The notes under the pieces: generated by a model | What the model was told of the DNA's origin: nothing | Databases searched by the model: none | Seen by the model: only the letters and a program-made list of their open reading frames with translations | From: Aurantiochytrium sp. KH105 | Taxonomy: Eukaryota; Sar; Bigyra; Thraustochytrida; Thraustochytriidae | Assembly (NCBI GenBank): GCA_003116975.1 | Contig: BGKB01000119.1 | Location: forward strand, 62,001-126,000 | Length of the DNA: 64,000 bases | Direction of reading: 5' to 3' | Part shown: piece after piece, positions 37,547 to 48,313 of the stretch | How positions within the stretch are numbered: the stretch's first letter is position 1 | How the letters are laid out: every line of letters begins with the position of its first letter | Made by a program: the position numbers and the translations under genes

Positions 37547-40500
37547 CTAAGCCCTGCGGGCATGAAGCTGCATGGGCTCGTCATCGTACTCGTCCTCATC
37601 CCCATCAGAAGAAGCGCCAAACTCATCGTCGTCGTTGCCGACGTCAACATCTCGGTGCCCTACGCCAGCGTCGTAGTCTTGCTCGAGACCATGCGGAATG
37701 ATGGACTGCGATACCCGTCGGCTCAGGACGTCAGGCCGTCTGCTTGCTGAAGCAATCTTGCTCTCACGACGCATGTTCAGTGCAAAGACAAGCACAGTCA
37801 CAAGTAGGAGTGCGCCTGCAGCAATCGATGCGCCCTTGAGTGCTTTGAGCGAGATGTTCATGCCCTTGGAATCCTCCGAAGAGCTGCTTCCGTCATCGTT
37901 GCCGTCTCCATCACCGTCGCCAACAGTGGTGGATCCTTCTTCGCACGGCTGGTCAATCAGAACGGTCTCAAAGAGGGCCATTTCCGCCTCCGTCACTTCC
38001 ATGCTGGACAATTTGAGCATCTTGCGCGCAACGGGCTGCAGGCAGTCGCCACCTACAGTGCAGGACAGTACCTTTTGCCAAGACCCTGGCGTTCCTGCTT
38101 CGGGAAGCGCAGCGGCTGTCGCAAAGCGCGACGCGCAATCGTCCGTCGAAGCCAAGGCGTCAGCCGGAAGCCACAGAATTAGACTGTCCAAAACACCCCC
38201 CTTCTTGTACAAGACTTCAACGATGTCGTCCTTGGAGCTGCGCGAGAGTTCGCACACATTTGCGATTGCCAGATCAGCATTGGCAGGGAAAAGCTGGGCT
38301 ACAAGGGGCAGTTGAGTCTGATATGCACTCACCACAGCATTCAGACATTGACCCTCATTCGCGCACGCCGAAGACTGACTTTTCAGCGAGGCGACGCAAT
38401 CCTCGTCCTCAAGGTCCACCATATTCAGCACCAGCTCCATGAGCACAGACCAGTGTTTGTTGAGCGTATTGATAAGAATATCCATATCGCTCAAGCTGTC
38501 CAGGTCCAAATCAGCGTATTCGCAGACGCCCTCAATGACCTCTCCAGTCTCCGCAGGCAGAAAGTTGCCCCACAGAGGGAGCGTGGTGAGATCAGAGACC
38601 AGAGTATTCAAACAGCTGTCCGAGATGTGGCACAGACTCTCCACTGGTACAGAGAGATATGTCGAGCCACTCACCAAGTCCAGCGCGAGCCGCTCAAGTT
38701 GCGCTGCGCAAGCTGCATCACCAGTTACGCTCACTGCAACAATGTAAATGAGCTTGGAAAGTGTATCTTGAGCAAAAGTCGCCCAGTCGCTCGCTTGAGT
38801 TGCAAAGGCGCAAACGCCGTCAAGGAGCGGCGCCAGACCCTTGGGCAAGTAGTCACCCACAAGTGGCGTGGTCTCGAGTCCAGAGGCAAGTTGTGACAGG
38901 CATTCCGGTCTACTGCACATCGAGGTCAGCGAGACGTCGGCCAAGAGCGCAAAGTCATTCGCGCAACTTGCATCCACGCCTGCCATGAACGCAGTGATTT
39001 GCAGCACCTTGGGTCCCTCCTCCTCGAGATAGAGGGCCAGCGATTTTCTAGATTCGACGTCTTCATCAACCAGAAGCGAGCACGTTTCCTGAATCAGCGT
39101 GTCCAGATGCGCGGGCACATACTTTCCGGCGAAAGGAAGCTCCGAAAGCTTTGATGCAAGACTCTCCAGACAGCCCGTAGAAGGCAACTTGGCGCATAAA
39201 GTGCGACCGTCAAGAGCTCCGCCACGACTCTTAAAGAGCGCCGCAGCTTCGTCCACTTCTGAAGCACAGCCCTCCTCGAGGTCGAGCAGACTCGCTGTCG
39301 AGGACATAAGCTGCGGGATCCGGCTCATTGCAACTTTGCGCGAAGTCGCATTCATGATTGCACAGGTTGTACCCAGTACCTCGCCTGTGCGGGGTTGTAA
39401 GAATTCGTTCACGATAGGAAGGGTCGACAGCTTTTCCGTGGCGTACTGCACGCATGCAGGGGTCACCTCTGAGCAAAAATCTCTCGTAGAGAATGTTTCG
39501 TTGTGCTTTGCAGCATAACTCACCAGCATGGTACCGCAACCGAGCTGCGTCGTGTTGATTGTGCTCTCCAGAAGACGGTTTGCCTCATTCTCGTCTCCAG
39601 GGGCGACTTCGTCGCCCAGAACTCGACCCAAAAGATCAAGAATTCTTGGCAACAACTTCATAAAGTTGCTCTCGGCGTCTTCGGACACTTCGACGTAGTT
39701 GCTCCCGTCCGTAGAACCCTGCAGGACACAAGCGTCCTGCAAAACTTCTCCCACTGTATCCGGGACGTACTCGCCGACCAAGGGCAGCTCCTGAAGTGAA
39801 CGTATCACGCTTGCCGTACAAGTGTCGTCCAGCACGCACAAGTTTCGCACGTTGACCGTTCCAGAACGTTCGTCGATGACATACTCTGTGATTTCTGCTT
39901 GGCACGCCTCAGTCAGGTCGAGATGCCCGCCCAAGACAATCTCGGCAAGAATATCCAAGAGCGTCGGAACGTGTTCCATGAGTGACGAAAGGCTCTCTTC
40001 GTCCTTGAGGACACCGCACAAGACGCCAATGAGCTGATCCGCGCCTGTTGGTAGATAGGCGCCCACGAAAGGAAGACTACGCATCGTCTTGACCACCTCG
40101 GTCGTACACTCCGAGTCGAGCCCGTAGCAGAACTTGATTGCGTCGAAATCATCGACGAGAACGTTTGCCTTGATCTGCACAGCGCACGTGTCCGACGGGT
40201 AGCCCAGCACAAAGGCCAAAACGTCAAGAAGGGAACCAAGGTAAGGGAGCAATGAAAACACCGTCTCCCCGCCGTCCTCCGACGCAAAGAGGCTGCATGT
40301 GACGACCAAGAGCTCATCGAGACCATCGGGCGCCAGACTTGGCAAGTTATCCGCCAGCTCTTGAACACACGCAGGACCAAGACTGGAACATACGCGCGAC
40401 GGCGTGCTCGTGTCGACCTCGCTCTCCGCGCACTCATGGCCGTCCAAGACAGATTCGATGATGCTCGCGAGGTGCGTTTCAATAAAGACACCTATGGTCG

Positions 40501-43500
40501 ATTCCCCGGACTGCACAGCACATAGATCCACAACAGCGTCAGACGCCCAGGATGGTATAAATTTACCAAGCAAGGGCACGATCGAAAGCTTGGCAATGTA
40601 CTCGCGCAAACAGTCGTCACCGAGAGAGCAGACCTCTGTTGTATTTGACAAGACAAGGCAACTGTCCTGAACCCCGGCAATGATGCCTGCATTGCGCATC
40701 AAAACAGGCATTTCATTCTCGAAAAACGAGGCTTGATCCAGGTCGTCACTCAAAAACAGCTTGCAGCCGCTGTCGAGACTCGCGATAAAGGCCTCGACCA
40801 CCCCGTCCGGAATGTGCTCGCCAATAAAGTCAATCTCCTCAAAGGCATCATTCAATTCCTGCACGCACATGCGAACTTCTTGCGAAGATCCACACACGAA
40901 AGTGACACCATCGATCTCGCTCGTCCGCGATGCGCTTGCTGGAACTACACCCTCTAGCTCCGCCAGACACTCTTCGCTCACTTGGGGCGCCAACTCATCG
41001 ATGAAGGGCATCGTCTTCATTGTACGGAGCGCATCCACAAAGTCAGGAATCTTGAAAATGAACTCTGAAAGGTTGATGCCCTCCATGCCTACGCCCATGT
41101 CCGACATGAGCGCACAAGACGGATCAATCACTTCATAGAGCAGAGAACGGACGAAGGCCTCGATAGATTCGTAGGCTTCGCCGCCGAATAGAGAGAACAT
41201 GAACCGAACTTGGGAAATTGTGTCCAGCTGATGCGCAAGATGGACCAGACAGCCAGTCTCCGTGGCATTCAAGGAGCACACTGTGCTCACGGTAGACGTC
41301 CCTGAAGAAATGGCATCGCTCAGATCGTCAATGGGGTCAAGGCACGACTCGCGAAATTCTGGCACGTACTCGCTCACCACCGGGAAATTCTGGAGCTCAT
41401 CAATGATGTGAAGCACGTCCCGGAGCGAGTAGAACAGAGACGCAGAACTCAGACTGCCAAGCTCGTTAAAAAGCGAGCAAGCGCGCTCGCGAATTCGAAA
41501 CGCGCTTTCCACAATCTCGCTCAGTGTATAGTCTTCCCCAAGCGAGCTCGATAGTGAAGCCATCATTGGCGTGGCAACTACGGCGTGCGCAACATCGCGA
41601 AAACATTGGTCTTCTTCATCATTGAAGGCGCACAGAATTCCCGTCAGACCGGAAAAGTCAAGCGAGCCGGAAATGCGCAGCAATCCCTGCTCTTTGGCGA
41701 GAGCAACACCTTCTTCGAGCTTCGTCGTGATACTTCCTGCAAAGAGTGTCTTGCACTCGTCAGAAAACACGGGCAGGTACGAAGACATCATGTCCATCTC
41801 CTCAAGCTGGTCCAGAATCGCCACAAGCTCCGGCAGAGCCGAGACAAAGCCGAGATAGTCCGTGTCTTCAGAGGAAGCGAGCACCTCGCACACCGTCGTT
41901 TCCATCAGCGTCAACACATTGGCCAAAAGACCTTCCGGAACTGTGTCCTTTACGAGGGGGAGCTGCTCAATGGCTTGCGATGCTGTGCGCATGCAAACAA
42001 AGTCTGATGAGGTTGAATTGCATAACTCGGCTGGCAGCGCATCGACGGTCCCTGTCGCGCTCAGCCGCGTTGCCATCGCCTGCAGCCGAACGTGACATGT
42101 CTCTCCGATCGTGACATCGTACAGGTCCAAACTTTGCGCGACCACGTCTACTTTTTCAAAGAGCATGAACAATGATGGAAGATATCGCAACAAGTCACTT
42201 GTGTCGATCGACTCTGCCTGAAGTGTATCACATACGGTCGGCACGAGGCCCAAAGTCGCGTTGAGGAGATCCTCGACCCCGGCCGTCAAATTCGTCGCGT
42301 CAAGAGAGGCACCAAGACCCACCAGGCATTTTGTTTCGGGCGTTGTGAGTCCGCACATGGCTTCCACAGGGTCGTCCACATTTGACGAGAGGCGAGTCGT
42401 CATGTCTTCGACGGTCTCCAGACAGACATTGGGGACCCATGGCACATATGCCCGCAGAGCCGGATATCCGTAAAGGGTTCGCATGAGCGTAAAAGCATGT
42501 GGAATCGCTGCAATGACACCGTCGAAGTCGATTGCCCCAACCTCATCAAGAGCCGAGCACAGCGTGAGCGGCAGCGCTTCCATGACGGAGCGAACAAGCG
42601 ACGCGTTGGTGGTTGTTACGTCAAGGTCTCCGTACAGCATGTCGCGTACGAGCGGCGTCGTTTCGAGGTTGTCACCTAGCAAGGCAACACATTCGCGGTC
42701 CGCACTTTTCATTCGGCAGAGCTTCTCCACCTTGAAGTCGGCCAAAAGAACGCTGATGCGCGGAAAGGAAACCGTCAAGCACTCACCTCCAGGAATTTCC
42801 GGGAGAAAGTCAGCAACAAGACTTGGCACAAGACGATTGGCCGCGTCTACAGCGACTAATATCGCGTCCACGTGGCCCAGGATACTCGTCACATCGACAC
42901 CTGTGTCAAAGGAAAGTGCTGAGCACGCTGCGTCCATCGGCTCTCCCAAAAGCTCGCTAATGAGGTTCGTTCTTCCCATCATCGAGCTCACAAAGCTCAC
43001 CTGGTCCAGGGTTGATCCGAGGCTGCGCACGCAGACCTTGTCTGGGTTCGTCAGGCCTGCGCAGAGAACCTTGAGCACGTCACCGCTATTGATAGCTTCC
43101 GCGATCGAAGTCAAGATGTCTCGTGAGCAGTCTTGTTCGGGGAATGCCGGAAGGTACGCCGGGCCAGCCGCGGCGGCGGCATCAGCGTAGATTTCTGCAA
43201 TGTCTGGGAGACTGAGAACAACATTTGTGATGTTCAGCGTGCCCTCGTCGTCTACAACACGTTCGATCACACCGCAAATGAGCGGAAGAATCTTCTCGAC
43301 AAAGACCTCCACGATCGTTTCGATGGACAAATCACCATCGCCCGCGAGAGGTCCGGCATCGAGCTGCGCGCCGATATCCTGCAGACATGTCCCAAGCGCA
43401 GCATCCCCAAGGACGACCCCGCACACTGTGCGCGGCAAGAGCGCCACGGCGTTGGTCTGCGCAGCCTCTGACGCCTGCACACTGGCCAAGGTTGACCGAA

Positions 43501-46500
43501 ACTCTGCCGCGCACGATGCATCCAATGAAGGCACCACCGAGGCAAAAGCCTTAAATTCGCGGAGCTGCTCGAGAATGGTAATCATGTCATCAAGAGCCAA
43601 AAACACATTGCCAAGCACATCAACGCCGTCAACGATTGCGCATGCGCGTGGCAGCGTCGCAAAGAGGGTCGAGACGAGAACTTTGAGGCTATCTGGGTCG
43701 TCGGTTCCGAGTTGCTGACTTGCGAGGTCAGCAATGAGTGAGACGTCCAGAATTCGGTCCACCAGATCAACGACGCAGAGTTGCTCCTCAGAGGTAATTC
43801 CACAGGTCCCCTCCACCACGCCGTCGTTTTCGAATCGGGGGACGAGCGAAGTCTTGAATAGCGACGTGCAGTTGCTGTCTATGTCGGGAATGTAGGCGCT
43901 CAAGGCGTCAATCTCATGGAGCTCGTCGACAAGGTCGAGGATCAGTGGAATGCTTGTCAAGATGGAATTGAAATCGAGGTCACCGATTGACATTGCCGCA
44001 GCGCAGGCCGTTGGTAGCGTGTCCACAACCGAGGCGGCAACACCTTCAGGGATTACAGCGGGCCAAGAGATCTCCCGGAAACACGTCTTGGTTGCATTGG
44101 GCATTCCGCACAGTACCGATGGAATCCCAGCAACGCCTACTGGCGATAGCTCCGCCGCGAGCAGCCCATAGGCGTCCATGCAATCATCCGTGATATCGGG
44201 AAGGTAGGGCTCGACAAAGGAAATGTCTCGCAAAGAGTCGACGAGAGAGACGGCAGCTGGCAGAAATGTGAGCACTTCATCGGCGCCCGGAAACGCACTC
44301 TGGTCGTCGAAAAGAGCGCATGCCAGAGGCAAGAGTTTAAGAAGATCGAGGGCAATGGCATGCGTGTTGGGGACGATACTGGCAATCCACTCTACTTGCG
44401 CGAGATTGTATCCCAAATCTGCCAGGCACGTTTTGGCATCTTCTTCCAGGGAACAAAGAGTTCCGACGATGGCCTCCTCAAGGTCGGTACTGCTACTTCC
44501 TTGCGTCTCCTGCACTGTCAGTGCAAGTTGACTTGCGACACTTGGGATCTCCCTTACACACGTGCTTGGCATGTCGGGAATGTACGAATCGAGCAGAGTA
44601 AAGTTGTTGAGGGTATTGAGAATTTCAAACGCCTGAGGGATCTGATCGGCAAGATCCACGAGCGTCATATCAGAAATGTGGTCGATGGCCTCGCAGGCCT
44701 CTGTCCGTACTGTCGTGACAGTGTAGCGAATGAGTCCGCGTCCTCCGATGAGCTCGCGGAGCATGTCGACGTCGTCGACGGCGTCGCCGAGCAGAGCGAC
44801 GCACTCGACTTCCTGGTCGTCGAAATCACAAACGGCGAGAGGCTGCGGATTGGCAGTAAATTTCGCTGATACAGAGGCGTAAGACGCGTCACAAGTCTCA
44901 TGCGGTATGACTGGAATGTATTGCGCCAGAACCGTAGGCATGGTTTCCTTGAGCGAAGAGATAAAGTTGAGGATTTCGGGAATTTTGGTCAGCAGGTTCG
45001 TGGCATCGACGGAAGCAAGTTCGTTGCCAATAATCTTGCATGCTCGCGGGATCTCTGTCTGCACCACAGACTGCAGGAATCCATCTGAAAGGCCCACGGC
45101 TTCTTGAAGGGCGTCGGCCTGGTCGATTCCATCCCCAATGGCGACCAGGCAAGCCTGCTCCGAGGGTTCAAGATCCTGACACAAAATTTGCAGCGCGAGC
45201 GAATGGTCGCCAACGACCTCGGATAGATGCGTTTGTAGCAACGAAACCACCTCGTCTGTGCAGTTCGCCGTTGGGAAAGGCGGCAAATATTCCTTGACAA
45301 AGTCTGGGAGAAGCGTGTTCGGCTGCAAGTCTGCATACAGACTGATAATCTCGGGAAGTTTCTCAATGGCGAGCGCGACGGATTCCATAAGTGGTAGTTC
45401 TGGCTGAAGGATGGCGCATGCGCTGGGAAGCAGGGTGTTTGGAATCGCCTGCACCACGCCCTCAGCGCCTAAGAGATCAACAAGTAGAGGGACTTGATCG
45501 ATTTCTGCACCGAGGCTCTCAAGACAGGTATAATAGCCTGCGTCCAGCCAAGTGACGCACATTTGCGTCATGAGCGTCCCCAGCGTCGCATCATCTTTAT
45601 ACACAAAGTTGACAAGGTCACCTGCGATTGTCTGAAAGCCTGCGCGGCAGCTTGCGTCGCGCGGAATCTGGGGCAGATACGCTTGAAGTGGGTACACTGC
45701 GTCGGCGTCATCGGAACCATCAACACTGACAGCGGTGAGCTCGTCGAAGACTGAAAGGAGACTGGGAAGGCTCTCTACGAGCGTGTCGACAGAGAAGGCG
45801 CCTGCGGCGTTCTTGAGTACGCGGCACGTCTGGGGAACGAGATCGTCGACGATCAGCTCCAGCGTCCCCTTTCCAATCTGCTCGCGAACGAACTCGATGC
45901 TATCCACGGCGCGCGAGAGATCAATCAGACACTGGTTCTTTCCAACTCGCGAACAGATCCGCTTCACAGTGTTCTTATCATTGCCGGCGATGATGTCGGC
46001 AATCCAGGAACCGAACTTTTCGAATTGTGCTGTGCAAACTCGATCAGCAAGCAGCGCATGGATATCGGGAAATTGCTGACGAAGCGGGACGATATCGAGC
46101 GCCGCGACGACAGCGAGCACTGCAGGGATCGAGCGAACGAGATCCTCAACACTGATATCGGCCCCATTAACTGCTTCGCAGACGCTTGGGAAAGCTTCGT
46201 GGAAGAGCGCGTAAAACGTTGCATTTGGTCCCGCGGAGGTGACCGAAGAAACAAAGAGAGACCGGACCAGTTCGCTGTTTTCCAGAGACTCGCCAATGCT
46301 GAGCATACAAGTCTGAGCTTGCCCGGATGAGAGACGACACAGCTTGCTGGGCAGGACACTCGAGTCCTCGACGCCCTCGAGCAGGTCTTGCGTCAGGTTC
46401 GTAATGACCTCTGACGAGCATGTTTCCTCAGGCCACGTAGGAACGTAATCGCTAAAAGCGTCAATCTTGCTCACACTTGCATACCATTCAACAATGGCTG

Positions 46501-48313
46501 GAAGCTGGGCAACAATTGTGGAAACGCTAAGATCGTCCTCAGCGAGGACCGCATTTGTAATCTCACACGCCCCGGGAAGCGTCTGCGTGATGACGGTCTT
46601 GAGCGTTCCTTGACCAACGACTTCTTGTGCAAATCCGATCTGGTCAATGCCATCGGAAAGGCTGACAAAGCACTCGTTGTTGTTGACGCTGTCGCTGCAA
46701 ACGAGCTGAATCATCGCCCGCGTATCGTCCAAAGCGGCCTCTGCTTCCTCGGCCAGCGTGGCAAAGGGCTCGGCGCAGTCGATCAGGGTGTCGTGGACAC
46801 CAGGCAGGATGGAGGAAAGCAGATCTAGACTGAGGCGCTTGTACACGCGCAAAAGGAGAGGTATCTGCGCGAAGATGTCACTAGGGGACAAATTACTCAA
46901 ATCGGAAAGCACCGAGCACAGCGAAGGAACAACCTCCTCGCTGAGCTCATGCAGATGGCCATTTCCGAGCGCAGAGGACATCCATTCGATCTCGTCAATG
47001 TTGGTGGCAATGATGGTGAGACAGTCGAGCGCGGTGGTCTCCCCGATCGAAGCGCAGATTGCAGCAGGGAGCTGGTCAGAGGACACGGCATTAGGTCCAA
47101 ACACCTGATCGTAGGCGCTTTGCGCCGCGGTAGCCAAAGGTTTTGCGCACGCTGCGGGGAATGCCGGGAGGTAGTCGTTGATGAGATCCCATGATGTCAT
47201 TTGACCAACGACGTCGAGAAGAAGCTCCAATTTGGTTGTCGTGGTGCTTCCTCGGGCGAGCGTGAAGAGATCCTCCCAGGACTCGACAAAGGTGAGCAGT
47301 GAGCCGTCACCAAGTAGGCCAATCTGCTTCATCGAGACGCAAATGTTCACAATGCCGACATGAATGGATTCGAGGAGACCTTGAATCTGTTCAAGGATGT
47401 CAACCACATCCGTCGGCAGAAACTGCTGAATTTCGTCCACGAGAGGAAATCCAATAATGAGGAGAAGCTCGAGCATGCAGCCACGGAATACGGAGACGTC
47501 CAGGCAGATTGCCTTGGGGTAATAAAAGACCGCCTCGTCTCCGTATTGAGAGTAGGCGGAGAAGTCTGTGGCGGTGGCTGCGCACGCTGAGGTAGAGATG
47601 ATTCCCGCAATGCCATCGAGGTCTTTGAGTAGATCGATAAAGTTGGGAATTTCCTCGAGCCAGTCGTCGATCGTCCATGAGCCGTCTGCGATCGTTTGCA
47701 CCTTTTCGAGGAGATTGCAGGTTTCCTCCATGTTGAGACCATTGAGCGCGATGGAAATGGACCAGCACACCCATTCCGTTGAACATTCCCCAGTGGAAGA
47801 GTCACAGAGGATAGGGAACTCAAAGAGTCGCCGTCCATGTGGCGCGCGGGGCTGCAAGGTCTCGAGTTGGTGCTCATCACGAGCAGCGATCTCGTCCTTT
47901 GAAGGGTTGAGCGCTGTATCAAAACCTTCTGCCTGGAGTCGGCGCGCAACGTCTGGAGACACGAAATAAGGCAGAACTTTGTACTCTTGCTCAACCGAAA
48001 TATCCTCAGAGACCCTCTCTGGGTATCTGGAGCGGAAGCTGTCGCGAAGGCGCCTCGCAAAAGAAATTTTTGCTCGCTCTACGTGGAGCTCTTTTTCAAT
48101 ATCGAGTGGGCCCTTGTAGTCGAGTTTGCCATTGCGCAAGTGCCTGGATGCCACGGCAAACTCGGCGAGCACCGCGCCAAAGTTAACGTATCCATCTGAC
48201 GCGGTAAACTCGCGTTCATACGTCCGTCGAAGAGGACTTGCATCAACCCCTGTGTACGACAGTAGTGCGCTGACCACGACTAGCGGGGCCAGCCACAAGC
48301 CGACGACTTTCAT
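37547..48313 (-). CDS. giant type I membrane protein with about 28 cysteine-bearing tandem repeats
   Basis: A single 3588-residue frame starts at ATG 48313. MKVVGLWLAPLVVVSALLSY is a signal peptide with likely cleavage near DAS (26-28). The N-terminal region carries YFVSPDVARRLQAEG and a dibasic-rich stretch. From about residue 385 to 3430 there are some 28 divergent repeats of about 100-120 residues. Each has LC-x(5-8)-C, then a helix ending PLV-like, then a Cys after P-x-(A/S) (LPxAC), then YLPxxP-x(2-4)-C. Example junctions: LCQDLEPSEQACLVAIGDGI, LCAGLTNPDKVCVRSLGSTL, MCSRPECLSQLASGLE. The second half uses a shorter form with CxxxC-type spacing and PLVGDYLP. A Gly/Asp/Ser stalk, one transmembrane helix (about 3492-3514, AAGALLLVTVLVFALN) and an acidic cytoplasmic tail follow. 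I recognise no family. A surface adhesion, scale or wall-linked role is inference. Confidence 0.85.
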   Translation of the reverse strand: MKVVGLWLAPLVVVSALLSYTGVDASPLRRTYEREFTASDGYVNFGAVLAEFAVASRHLRNGKLDYKGPLDIEKELHVERAKISFARRLRDSFRSRYPERVSEDISVEQEYKVLPYFVSPDVARRLQAEGFDTALNPSKDEIAARDEHQLETLQPRAPHGRRLFEFPILCDSSTGECSTEWVCWSISIALNGLNMEETCNLLEKVQTIADGSWTIDDWLEEIPNFIDLLKDLDGIAGIISTSACAATATDFSAYSQYGDEAVFYYPKAICLDVSVFRGCMLELLLIIGFPLVDEIQQFLPTDVVDILEQIQGLLESIHVGIVNICVSMKQIGLLGDGSLLTFVESWEDLFTLARGSTTTTKLELLLDVVGQMTSWDLINDYLPAFPAACAKPLATAAQSAYDQVFGPNAVSSDQLPAAICASIGETTALDCLTIIATNIDEIEWMSSALGNGHLHELSEEVVPSLCSVLSDLSNLSPSDIFAQIPLLLRVYKRLSLDLLSSILPGVHDTLIDCAEPFATLAEEAEAALDDTRAMIQLVCSDSVNNNECFVSLSDGIDQIGFAQEVVGQGTLKTVITQTLPGACEITNAVLAEDDLSVSTIVAQLPAIVEWYASVSKIDAFSDYVPTWPEETCSSEVITNLTQDLLEGVEDSSVLPSKLCRLSSGQAQTCMLSIGESLENSELVRSLFVSSVTSAGPNATFYALFHEAFPSVCEAVNGADISVEDLVRSIPAVLAVVAALDIVPLRQQFPDIHALLADRVCTAQFEKFGSWIADIIAGNDKNTVKRICSRVGKNQCLIDLSRAVDSIEFVREQIGKGTLELIVDDLVPQTCRVLKNAAGAFSVDTLVESLPSLLSVFDELTAVSVDGSDDADAVYPLQAYLPQIPRDASCRAGFQTIAGDLVNFVYKDDATLGTLMTQMCVTWLDAGYYTCLESLGAEIDQVPLLVDLLGAEGVVQAIPNTLLPSACAILQPELPLMESVALAIEKLPEIISLYADLQPNTLLPDFVKEYLPPFPTANCTDEVVSLLQTHLSEVVGDHSLALQILCQDLEPSEQACLVAIGDGIDQADALQEAVGLSDGFLQSVVQTEIPRACKIIGNELASVDATNLLTKIPEILNFISSLKETMPTVLAQYIPVIPHETCDASYASVSAKFTANPQPLAVCDFDDQEVECVALLGDAVDDVDMLRELIGGRGLIRYTVTTVRTEACEAIDHISDMTLVDLADQIPQAFEILNTLNNFTLLDSYIPDMPSTCVREIPSVASQLALTVQETQGSSSTDLEEAIVGTLCSLEEDAKTCLADLGYNLAQVEWIASIVPNTHAIALDLLKLLPLACALFDDQSAFPGADEVLTFLPAAVSLVDSLRDISFVEPYLPDITDDCMDAYGLLAAELSPVGVAGIPSVLCGMPNATKTCFREISWPAVIPEGVAASVVDTLPTACAAAMSIGDLDFNSILTSIPLILDLVDELHEIDALSAYIPDIDSNCTSLFKTSLVPRFENDGVVEGTCGITSEEQLCVVDLVDRILDVSLIADLASQQLGTDDPDSLKVLVSTLFATLPRACAIVDGVDVLGNVFLALDDMITILEQLREFKAFASVVPSLDASCAAEFRSTLASVQASEAAQTNAVALLPRTVCGVVLGDAALGTCLQDIGAQLDAGPLAGDGDLSIETIVEVFVEKILPLICGVIERVVDDEGTLNITNVVLSLPDIAEIYADAAAAAGPAYLPAFPEQDCSRDILTSIAEAINSGDVLKVLCAGLTNPDKVCVRSLGSTLDQVSFVSSMMGRTNLISELLGEPMDAACSALSFDTGVDVTSILGHVDAILVAVDAANRLVPSLVADFLPEIPGGECLTVSFPRISVLLADFKVEKLCRMKSADRECVALLGDNLETTPLVRDMLYGDLDVTTTNASLVRSVMEALPLTLCSALDEVGAIDFDGVIAAIPHAFTLMRTLYGYPALRAYVPWVPNVCLETVEDMTTRLSSNVDDPVEAMCGLTTPETKCLVGLGASLDATNLTAGVEDLLNATLGLVPTVCDTLQAESIDTSDLLRYLPSLFMLFEKVDVVAQSLDLYDVTIGETCHVRLQAMATRLSATGTVDALPAELCNSTSSDFVCMRTASQAIEQLPLVKDTVPEGLLANVLTLMETTVCEVLASSEDTDYLGFVSALPELVAILDQLEEMDMMSSYLPVFSDECKTLFAGSITTKLEEGVALAKEQGLLRISGSLDFSGLTGILCAFNDEEDQCFRDVAHAVVATPMMASLSSSLGEDYTLSEIVESAFRIRERACSLFNELGSLSSASLFYSLRDVLHIIDELQNFPVVSEYVPEFRESCLDPIDDLSDAISSGTSTVSTVCSLNATETGCLVHLAHQLDTISQVRFMFSLFGGEAYESIEAFVRSLLYEVIDPSCALMSDMGVGMEGINLSEFIFKIPDFVDALRTMKTMPFIDELAPQVSEECLAELEGVVPASASRTSEIDGVTFVCGSSQEVRMCVQELNDAFEEIDFIGEHIPDGVVEAFIASLDSGCKLFLSDDLDQASFFENEMPVLMRNAGIIAGVQDSCLVLSNTTEVCSLGDDCLREYIAKLSIVPLLGKFIPSWASDAVVDLCAVQSGESTIGVFIETHLASIIESVLDGHECAESEVDTSTPSRVCSSLGPACVQELADNLPSLAPDGLDELLVVTCSLFASEDGGETVFSLLPYLGSLLDVLAFVLGYPSDTCAVQIKANVLVDDFDAIKFCYGLDSECTTEVVKTMRSLPFVGAYLPTGADQLIGVLCGVLKDEESLSSLMEHVPTLLDILAEIVLGGHLDLTEACQAEITEYVIDERSGTVNVRNLCVLDDTCTASVIRSLQELPLVGEYVPDTVGEVLQDACVLQGSTDGSNYVEVSEDAESNFMKLLPRILDLLGRVLGDEVAPGDENEANRLLESTINTTQLGCGTMLVSYAAKHNETFSTRDFCSEVTPACVQYATEKLSTLPIVNEFLQPRTGEVLGTTCAIMNATSRKVAMSRIPQLMSSTASLLDLEEGCASEVDEAAALFKSRGGALDGRTLCAKLPSTGCLESLASKLSELPFAGKYVPAHLDTLIQETCSLLVDEDVESRKSLALYLEEEGPKVLQITAFMAGVDASCANDFALLADVSLTSMCSRPECLSQLASGLETTPLVGDYLPKGLAPLLDGVCAFATQASDWATFAQDTLSKLIYIVAVSVTGDAACAAQLERLALDLVSGSTYLSVPVESLCHISDSCLNTLVSDLTTLPLWGNFLPAETGEVIEGVCEYADLDLDSLSDMDILINTLNKHWSVLMELVLNMVDLEDEDCVASLKSQSSACANEGQCLNAVVSAYQTQLPLVAQLFPANADLAIANVCELSRSSKDDIVEVLYKKGGVLDSLILWLPADALASTDDCASRFATAAALPEAGTPGSWQKVLSCTVGGDCLQPVARKMLKLSSMEVTEAEMALFETVLIDQPCEEGSTTVGDGDGDGNDDGSSSSEDSKGMNISLKALKGASIAAGALLLVTVLVFALNMRRESKIASASRRPDVLSRRVSQSIIPHGLEQDYDAGVGHRDVDVGNDDDEFGASSDGDEDEYDDEPMQLHARRA

